Positions 5,622 through 9,353 of a stretch of 9,353 nucleotides of DNA are shown in pieces; positions within the stretch are counted from its first letter, which is position 1; each line of letters begins with the position of its first letter. A model generated the notes under the pieces. That model was not told the DNA's origin. It saw nothing but the letters and a program-made list of their open reading frames with translations, and did not search any database. Source of the DNA: JBQTHP01 sp052389755 (GTDB lineage Bacteria; Pseudomonadota; Gammaproteobacteria; Steroidobacterales; Steroidobacteraceae); the NCBI GenBank assembly GCA_052389755.1, contig JBQTHP010000173.1:1-9353 (forward strand), read 5' to 3'. The position numbers were made by a program, and so were the translations under genes.

Positions 5622-7708
5622 CTGACGCTCGCGAAACCCCGGCCTTCAGCGACGAGTCGCTCGAGCAGCGGCGAAGGCTTCACCCATCGCTCACCGGCCC
5701 CGGCTCCGATTGCGCGGATTCTTTCGAGTGCGGTCGCGAGGCCGACTTCGTGCTCCGCCCAGAACATCGGGCCGCCGCGATACGCAGGGAACCCGTAGCC
5801 GTTCAGGTACACGATGTCGATGTCGCTCGCGCGGTAGGCGATGCCTTCCTCGAGAATCTCGCAGCCGACGTTCACCATGGGCAGGAAGCACCGTTCGACG
5901 ATCTCATCCGCACCGACGGTGCGCCGGCGGATGCCCTGCTCGTGCGCCACCTCTTCGATGAGCCGGGCAACGAGCGCCGACGGGCGGGGCGTCCGGTCCC
6001 CGGCATAGTCGTAGTAGCCCGCGTTCGCCTTCTGACCAAGGCGGCCCATCTCGACCAGGCGGTCCGCCACGCGCGTGGCGCGCACGTCGTAGGTCGAGGG
6101 GTCCCGATCCTTGCGCGAGCGGTAACCGACATCGAGACCTGCGAGATCGCCGACCTGAAACAATCCCATCGGCATGCCGAAATCATGGAGCGCGCGGTCC
6201 ACGTGCTCGGGGGTTGCGCCTTCGAGCACCAGAAGCTGTGCCTGCTGGGCATACGCCGCAAGCATGCGGTTGCCGATGAAGCCGAAACAGTTGCCGGCGA
6301 CGACGCCGATCTTCCGGATGCGCTTCGCGACGTCCAGCGCCGTGAGCAGCGCATCAGGCGCGGTGGCTGCGCCGCGCACGATCTCGAGGAGCCGCATGAC
6401 GTTCGCGGGTGAGAAGAAATGCATTCCGACGACATCGCCGGGCCGTGACGTCGCGGCGGCGATCGCATCGATCGAGAGATACGAGGTGTTGGTCGCGAGC
6501 ACCGCGCCGCGCTTCGCAACCTGGTCGAGACGACCGAACACCTGTCTCTTGATGTCCAACGTCTCGAATACGGCTTCGATGATCAGATCGGCGTCGCCCA
6601 GATCCTCGTAGGAAAGCGTCGGTCGCAGCAGGCCCGTTCGTCTGGCGACGTCCTCGCTCGTGAGCCGCCCTTTGGCGGCGCTCGCTTCGTAGCTCCGGCG
6701 CACGACGCCGAGGCCGCGATCGAGCGCCTCTCGGGTCGCTTCGAGCACGGTGACCGGAATACCCGCGTTCGCGAAGCTCATCGCGATGCCGCCGCCCATC
6801 GTGCCGGCGCCGATGACCGCGACCTTACGGATCTCGCGCGGCTTCGCGTCCGCTGCGAGACCGGGAATCTTCGCAACCTGCCGCTCCGCAAAGAACACGT
6901 GGCGCAGCGCGCGAGACTGGGGGTTGGCGAAGCACGCCTCGATCAGCTCGCGCTCGCGCGCAAGCCCAGCCTCGAACGGCAGCGTCACGGCCGCCTCCAC
7001 CGCATCGACGATCCGCTGCGGCGCGAACAGATTGCGCTTCTCCTTCGCGACGCGCTTTCTCGCGCTGGCGAAGAACTCCGGTCCGACCGACTCGAGGTCG
7101 ACCGCTCGATCGCGCACGCGGCGATGCGGTTCGCCGGATCGCAATCGCTCGCGCAAAAATGCCATCGCGCCTTCGAGAAGATCACCCTCGACGATGCGAT
7201 CGATCGCGCCGGCCGCGTGCGCCGCAGGCGCCGGGATCGGATCCCCGGAAGCAATCGCCTCGAGCGCTCGCTCGACGCCGATGAGTCGCGGCAGACGCTG
7301 TGTGCCGCCGGCGCCGGGCAGGATGCCGAGCTTTACCTCGGGGAGGCCGACCTGGGCGCTCGCCACCGCGACGCGGTAGTGACAACCGAGTGCGACCTCG
7401 AAGCCACCGCCGAGCGCCGTGCCGTGGATGGCCGCGACCAGCGGCTTCTCGAAGGCATCGAGCGCGCGGAGCACTTCGGGAAGCATCGGGGACTTCGGCG
7501 GCGAGCCGAATTCGGTGATGTCCGCGCCTGCCATGAACGTGCGTCCCGCGCAGGCGATCACGGCTCCCTCGATCGCCGGATCGCGCGCCGCCTGGCCGAG
7601 CATCTCGATCAACGCCGAACGCACGCCCACGCTGATCGCATTCACCGGCGGGTTGTCGATCCAGAGGATGGCTATGTTTTCGCGCGGCTCAAATCGGCTC
7701 AGGCTCAT
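5618..7708 (-). CDS. Multifunctional enoyl-CoA hydratase/3-hydroxyacyl-CoA dehydrogenase (beta-oxidation)
   Basis: A 696-residue fusion that hydrates trans-2-enoyl-CoA and then oxidises the 3-hydroxyacyl-CoA with NAD+, steps two and three of fatty-acid beta-oxidation in the cytosol. Residues 1-190 are a crotonase domain with oxyanion-hole segments around AGADI (60-64) and GTALGGGFE. Both catalytic glutamates, Glu104 and Glu124 (LPEVKLGILPGAGGTQRLPR), are present. A linker leads to the dehydrogenase Rossmann domain: GAGTMG at 300-305, Glu323 after the second strand (NAD+ preference), NTSYLS (407-412), catalytic His430 in GMHFFSP, Glu442, and GNCFGFIGNR (472-481). Two C-terminal dehydrogenase domains follow, with NGYGFPAYRGGPM near 636-648. 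Size and order fit FadJ/FadB or the peroxisomal bifunctional type; which one is not resolved. No thiolase gene is adjacent in the window. The ATG at 7708 begins a normal crotonase N-terminus; upstream in-frame codons are not credible. Confidence 0.93.
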   Translation of the reverse strand: MSLSRFEPRENIAILWIDNPPVNAISVGVRSALIEMLGQAARDPAIEGAVIACAGRTFMAGADITEFGSPPKSPMLPEVLRALDAFEKPLVAAIHGTALGGGFEVALGCHYRVAVASAQVGLPEVKLGILPGAGGTQRLPRLIGVERALEAIASGDPIPAPAAHAAGAIDRIVEGDLLEGAMAFLRERLRSGEPHRRVRDRAVDLESVGPEFFASARKRVAKEKRNLFAPQRIVDAVEAAVTLPFEAGLARERELIEACFANPQSRALRHVFFAERQVAKIPGLAADAKPREIRKVAVIGAGTMGGGIAMSFANAGIPVTVLEATREALDRGLGVVRRSYEASAAKGRLTSEDVARRTGLLRPTLSYEDLGDADLIIEAVFETLDIKRQVFGRLDQVAKRGAVLATNTSYLSIDAIAAATSRPGDVVGMHFFSPANVMRLLEIVRGAATAPDALLTALDVAKRIRKIGVVAGNCFGFIGNRMLAAYAQQAQLLVLEGATPEHVDRALHDFGMPMGLFQVGDLAGLDVGYRSRKDRDPSTYDVRATRVADRLVEMGRLGQKANAGYYDYAGDRTPRPSALVARLIEEVAHEQGIRRRTVGADEIVERCFLPMVNVGCEILEEGIAYRASDIDIVYLNGYGFPAYRGGPMFWAEHEVGLATALERIRAIGAGAGERWVKPSPLLERLVAEGRGFASVS

Positions 7709-7714
7709 GCGGGA

Positions 7715-7720
7715 AGTATA
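7715..7720 (-). promoter_or_regulatory. -10-like TATACT immediately upstream of the beta-oxidation gene ATG
   Basis: Read on the minus strand this is TATACT, ending 6 bases before the ATG at 7708. No Shine-Dalgarno lies between them; the intervening bases are TCCCGC. If it is used, transcription would start at or next to the A of the ATG, giving a leaderless mRNA. No good -35 is visible at the normal distance, so the call is tentative. Confidence 0.35.
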
Positions 7721-7745
7721 GAAGGAGACGAACGAAGACGCGCCC

Positions 7746-7781
7746 GCGACCGGTGTGCGTCGAAGGGCCCTGCGCGATCGC
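7746..7781 (+). repeat. Direct repeat copy A
   Basis: This 36-bp stretch matches 9283-9317 at about 30 positions with one 1-bp gap. Conserved blocks are gcgaccg, gcgt, gaagggc and gcgcgatcgc; the substitutions are all transitions. The copies are in the same orientation, about 1.54 kb apart, and flank the LytTR remnant, SRAP gene and secreted-protein gene. Confidence 0.55.
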
Positions 7782-7786
7782 TGATC

Positions 7787-7812
7787 GGGTGTGTCCCTTA
7801 CGGGACATGCCC
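7787..7812. repeat. Strong short hairpin at the edge of the LytTR remnant
   Basis: Bases 7787-7797 and 7802-7812 can pair over 11 bp around the 4-base loop ttac. The inner part, tgtccc against gggaca, is perfect, and two G-T pairs occur lower in the stem. It ends one base before the recognisable LytTR homology (7814), so it may mark a recombination or element boundary. It resembles a REP-type hairpin; no T-run follows. Confidence 0.55.
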
Positions 7813-7813
7813 T

Positions 7814-7981
7814 CGCATCCGCGAGCGACTGCAGACACTCGAAGAGCGGCTCGATCCCGCGCGATTCTTTCGCATCCACCGCTCGGCGATCGTGCGGCTC
7901 AAGAGCGGAACGCAGCTCAGCGTCAGCCGCAGCCGGATCGAGGCGCTGGAGAGGTGGATGGGGGTGGGCAAGAACGGTTGA
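7814..7981 (+). pseudogene. C-terminal LytTR DNA-binding domain remnant
   Basis: The plus-strand frame ending at the TGA 7979-7981 encodes the signature of a LytTR DNA-binding domain as found in AlgR/LytR-type response regulators: RIRERLQTLEERLDPARFF, then RIHRSAIVRL, then GTQLSVSRSRIEALERW. Between VRL and KSGTQ about 18-19 residues that normally link these two parts (the segment with a conserved aromatic and EY/GDY) are missing, so there is an in-frame internal deletion. The receiver domain and the first half of LytTR are absent, and homology stops abruptly at 7814 beside a hairpin. No start codon with a ribosome site precedes it; the open frame upstream is only the antisense of the beta-oxidation gene. 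It is best read as a dead gene fragment. Confidence 0.7.
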
Positions 7982-8015
7982 AGACCCCGGCGCGCGTTGG
8001 GCGCGCGGCTTCTTC
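7980..8015. terminator. Possible bidirectional terminator between the LytTR remnant and the SRAP gene
   Basis: The outer bases gaaga (7980-7984) and tcttc (8011-8015) pair, and an inner stem cgcgcg (7991-7996 with 8002-8007) closes a 5-base loop, with an interior mismatch loop between. The structure spans the two convergent stop codons. The flanks supply only mixed purine/pyrimidine runs rather than a true T-tract, so intrinsic termination is plausible but not certain. Confidence 0.4.
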
Positions 8016-8685
8016 AGGAAACGGGGTGAATCAGCGCGGCGTCATTGTGCTTGAGGGAATTGATGCGCGGGCTGACCGCGTGCGCTTCCATCCATTCGGC
8101 AGGGTAAGGGGCCAAAACACCGCGGGCCAGCGGCGGTGTCGCGGTCAGCCAGGTGTTGCAGTGCTTGCGGCGGAGGATCGCGGGCATGCGCCGCTCGCCG
8201 TTGTCGATGCCTGCGACCAGCGAGTTCGCAGGCAGGGTGACGATGGCGCAGCTCTCGATGACGTCGTCGTCATCCCCCACCGAGCGATCCCACACCGCCG
8301 CGATCCCGAATACCGACCGGTCGACGAGACGGATGAAAAACGGCCGTTTGAATTTCTCCGGCGTGAGCTGCCAGACGTAGAAGCCGGCGACGGGCAGGAT
8401 GCAGCGCTGGCTATTCAGCCAGGGCCCGCGATAGTTCTGGCCGCGTTCGATGAGGTCGATGCCGGCACACGGGGCATCGTTGTCACTCGGCTGGCCCTCG
8501 GCGGCGGCGGGGATCAGGCCCCAGCGCATCATCACGCCCTCGGCCTTCCCGCCGTGCATGCGGATTGCCGGCACGTACTGCTGAAACGACACATTGAAGC
8601 TGGCCGTGAATCGCCACCAGCACTGGGCGGGCATGAACTCCCGCTCCGTCGTGGCCTGATCCGGCAGGACATAGCGCTCGACCAT
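8014..8685 (-). CDS. SRAP-domain (HMCES/YedK-like) protein lacking the catalytic Cys2
   Basis: A 223-residue SRAP family protein. Active members (HMCES, YedK) use Cys2, exposed after Met removal, to crosslink abasic sites in single-stranded DNA. The framework is present: RYVLPDQ at 4-10, SFNV (29-32), VPAIR (38-42), RWGLIP (54-59), RCILPVAGFYVW (94-105), VIESCAIVTLPAN (142-154), RRMPAIL (165-171), VSPRIN (204-209). The start MVERY stands where family members have MCGRY, so Cys2 is Val and Gly3 is Glu. Val104 sits where the active-site Glu is expected (FYEW), Glu164 where His is expected (HxRMP), and the NAR motif with the catalytic Asn is not recognisable. The upstream extension to 8883 holds no MCGR and looks non-coding. 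The protein is probably unable to form the classical crosslink, though it may still bind DNA. The gene is oriented away from the secreted-protein gene. Confidence 0.85.
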   Translation of the reverse strand: MVERYVLPDQATTEREFMPAQCWWRFTASFNVSFQQYVPAIRMHGGKAEGVMMRWGLIPAAAEGQPSDNDAPCAGIDLIERGQNYRGPWLNSQRCILPVAGFYVWQLTPEKFKRPFFIRLVDRSVFGIAAVWDRSVGDDDDVIESCAIVTLPANSLVAGIDNGERRMPAILRRKHCNTWLTATPPLARGVLAPYPAEWMEAHAVSPRINSLKHNDAALIHPVS

Positions 8686-8721
8686 GGGAGCGAAGCCTAA
8701 AGGCGGCGTGGGCGCGAAAGT

Positions 8722-8841
8722 GTGAAGAAGTTCGAGTCTCCCGAATTTCGCATGCTGCGGCTCGGACGCGAGCTGAACCGGAAGAAGTCGGTGGCCGCCT
8801 CTCTCTTTTGGGAGAAGCCCTCCCATCCCTCGGGGCGATGA
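8722..8841 (+). CDS. Possible 39-residue small protein
   Basis: A GTG at 8722 opens a 39-codon frame beginning MKKFESPEFRMLRLGREL and ending at TGA 8839-8841. It is Lys/Arg-rich and about 80% of third positions are G or C, in line with real genes here. Its stop overlaps an in-frame ATG (8838) of the following secreted-protein frame as ATGA, which would suit translational coupling. The frame is closed upstream by TAA at 8698-8700. No strong ribosome site is seen and no family is recognised. It could equally be a chance ORF in the leader between divergent genes. Confidence 0.3.
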   Translation: MKKFESPEFRMLRLGRELNRKKSVAASLFWEKPSHPSGR

Positions 8842-8873
8842 CCGAAACCAGTCTCTTCCGTTGCAATACCTCC

Positions 8874-9275
8874 ATGGAATCACGAGCTGCCACCTTCGTG
8901 CGCGTGCTGTGGATGGCGGTGGTGCTCGCCGTCGCCTTTACGCTGCCCGCGCGCGCGGACGCTCCGCTCGCCGGTGCGCTCGTGCGAGTGCAGGCGTGGG
9001 CGATGGAAGTCGGCTGGCATGAAGGAAGAGTCGTGCGTGCGCCGAATGGCTGCACGATGGTCGAGCTGCTCACGCCCGACGCCGAAGGCCATTCGAGCAT
9101 CGAGCTCGGGGCCATCGACTGGCTCGAAGTGAGGCGCGAGGGCTCGTGGAGCACCGTGTCGGTCAAGCGCCTGCTCGCCCGAGAACCCGCGGCATGCCGC
9201 GGAGGAATGACTCAGACGGCTCAGACGACTGAGACGTCTACGACGGCGAGGATGAAGCGTCCAGTCGAGCGTTGA
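8874..9275 (+). CDS. Hypothetical secreted (periplasmic) protein
   Basis: A 133-residue protein of no recognised family. It begins with a Sec signal peptide: a short n-region with Arg4 and Arg10, a hydrophobic core at about 11-24 (VLWMAVVLAVAFTL), and PARA followed by DA, with likely cleavage after Ala28. The mature part of about 105 residues is mixed alpha/beta-looking, with the segments GRVVRAPNGCTMVELL and LGAIDWLEVRREG and two cysteines (in NGC and ACR). The last 24 residues are Thr/Gln-rich, coded by repeats of a cagacg-like unit near 9210-9240, and may be disordered. The ATG at 8874 gives the best signal peptide. An in-frame ATG at 8838, overlapping a small ORF stop, would add 12 residues to the n-region. 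The gene diverges from the SRAP gene; direct repeat copy B starts just after its stop. Confidence 0.65.
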   Translation: MESRAATFVRVLWMAVVLAVAFTLPARADAPLAGALVRVQAWAMEVGWHEGRVVRAPNGCTMVELLTPDAEGHSSIELGAIDWLEVRREGSWSTVSVKRLLAREPAACRGGMTQTAQTTETSTTARMKRPVER

Positions 9276-9282
9276 CGTTCGT

Positions 9283-9317
9283 GCGACCGACGCGCGTTGA
9301 AGGGCTTGCGCGATCGC
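9283..9317 (+). repeat. Direct repeat copy B
   Basis: This 35-bp stretch is the second copy of the repeat at 7746-7781, in the same orientation, with about 30 matching positions. It starts 7 bp after the stop of the secreted-protein gene. Downstream of it (9318-9353) the sequence no longer matches copy A, and no gene can be called in that tail. Confidence 0.55.
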
Positions 9318-9353
9318 ATTAGGGCGGGTGCCGAGCGCGGGCCGCTGGCGCGT

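Larger units (their letters stand above)
7709..7813. other. Intergenic DNA with no gene between the beta-oxidation gene and the LytTR remnant
   Basis: Together with the remnant that follows, this makes a 305-bp stretch without an intact gene. It contains the possible promoter of the minus-strand beta-oxidation gene, one copy of a 36-bp repeat (7746-7781) and a strong hairpin (7787-7812). No credible coding region was found on either strand; the open frames running through it are extensions of antisense shadows. Confidence 0.6.

Noticed and set aside
7709..7879. Longer beta-oxidation protein starting at 7879
   Set aside because: The 57 extra codons are antisense to the LytTR remnant and the repeat region, while the crotonase domain begins normally at 7708.
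8809..8825. Small perfect stem tgggag/ctccca as a terminator
   Set aside because: Six-bp stem, no T-run on either strand, and it lies inside the divergent leader region rather than after a gene.
8686..8883. Longer SRAP protein starting at 8883
   Set aside because: No MCGR or other SRAP feature is found in the extension; it overlaps the divergent small ORF and secreted-protein start.
9210..9245. cagacg-like short repeats as an element or binding site
   Set aside because: They lie in the Thr/Gln-rich tail codons of the secreted protein and are too short and degenerate to call separately.

Overview
The window is 9.35 kb of GC-rich, densely packed bacterial chromosome. The genes suggest a Gamma- or Betaproteobacterium: a paired DUF2868/DUF3482 membrane-GTPase locus, a CPXCG-type cysteine-rich protein, a bacterial SUI1 (YciH) protein, a fused enoyl-CoA hydratase/3-hydroxyacyl-CoA dehydrogenase, and a SRAP-domain protein. 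An order-level assignment (for example a Steroidobacter/Xanthomonadales-like or Burkholderiales-like organism) is only an impression. No tRNA, rRNA, CRISPR array or intact transposase was seen.

Left block (31-5253, all on the minus strand, read right to left): a DUF885-family zinc peptidase made as a lipoprotein (5253-3481); a 114-bp gap filled by an imperfect inverted repeat whose arms are built of 7-bp units; a DUF2868 membrane protein (3366-1825); a DUF3482 GTPase (1828-332) whose ATG overlaps the DUF2868 stop as ATGA; and a small CPXCG-like cysteine-rich protein (351-31) whose start lies inside the GTPase gene. The last three genes overlap one another and almost surely form one translational unit. 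The peptidase may be transcribed with them through the hairpin.

Centre (5254-7708): a divergent promoter gap, then a short SUI1/YciH gene on the plus strand that probably starts at TTG. It converges on a 696-residue multifunctional beta-oxidation protein on the minus strand. The two genes share a single CTAG palindrome as both stop codons, leaving no room for a terminator. The beta-oxidation gene has a -10-like TATACT only six bases from its ATG and no Shine-Dalgarno, so it may be leaderless.

Right part (7709-9353) looks like accessory or reworked DNA. It holds a strong hairpin next to a decayed C-terminal LytTR DNA-binding domain, then a SRAP (HMCES/YedK-like) gene in which Cys2 is replaced and the other catalytic positions also appear changed. 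Divergent from it are a possible 39-codon small ORF and an unrecognised secreted protein. A roughly 36-bp direct repeat (7746-7781 and 9283-9317) brackets this segment.

The most useful leads are the degenerate SRAP protein, the heptad-built inverted repeat, the non-canonical G1/G4 motifs of the GTPase, the shared-stop convergent pair and the direct repeats around the right-hand segment.
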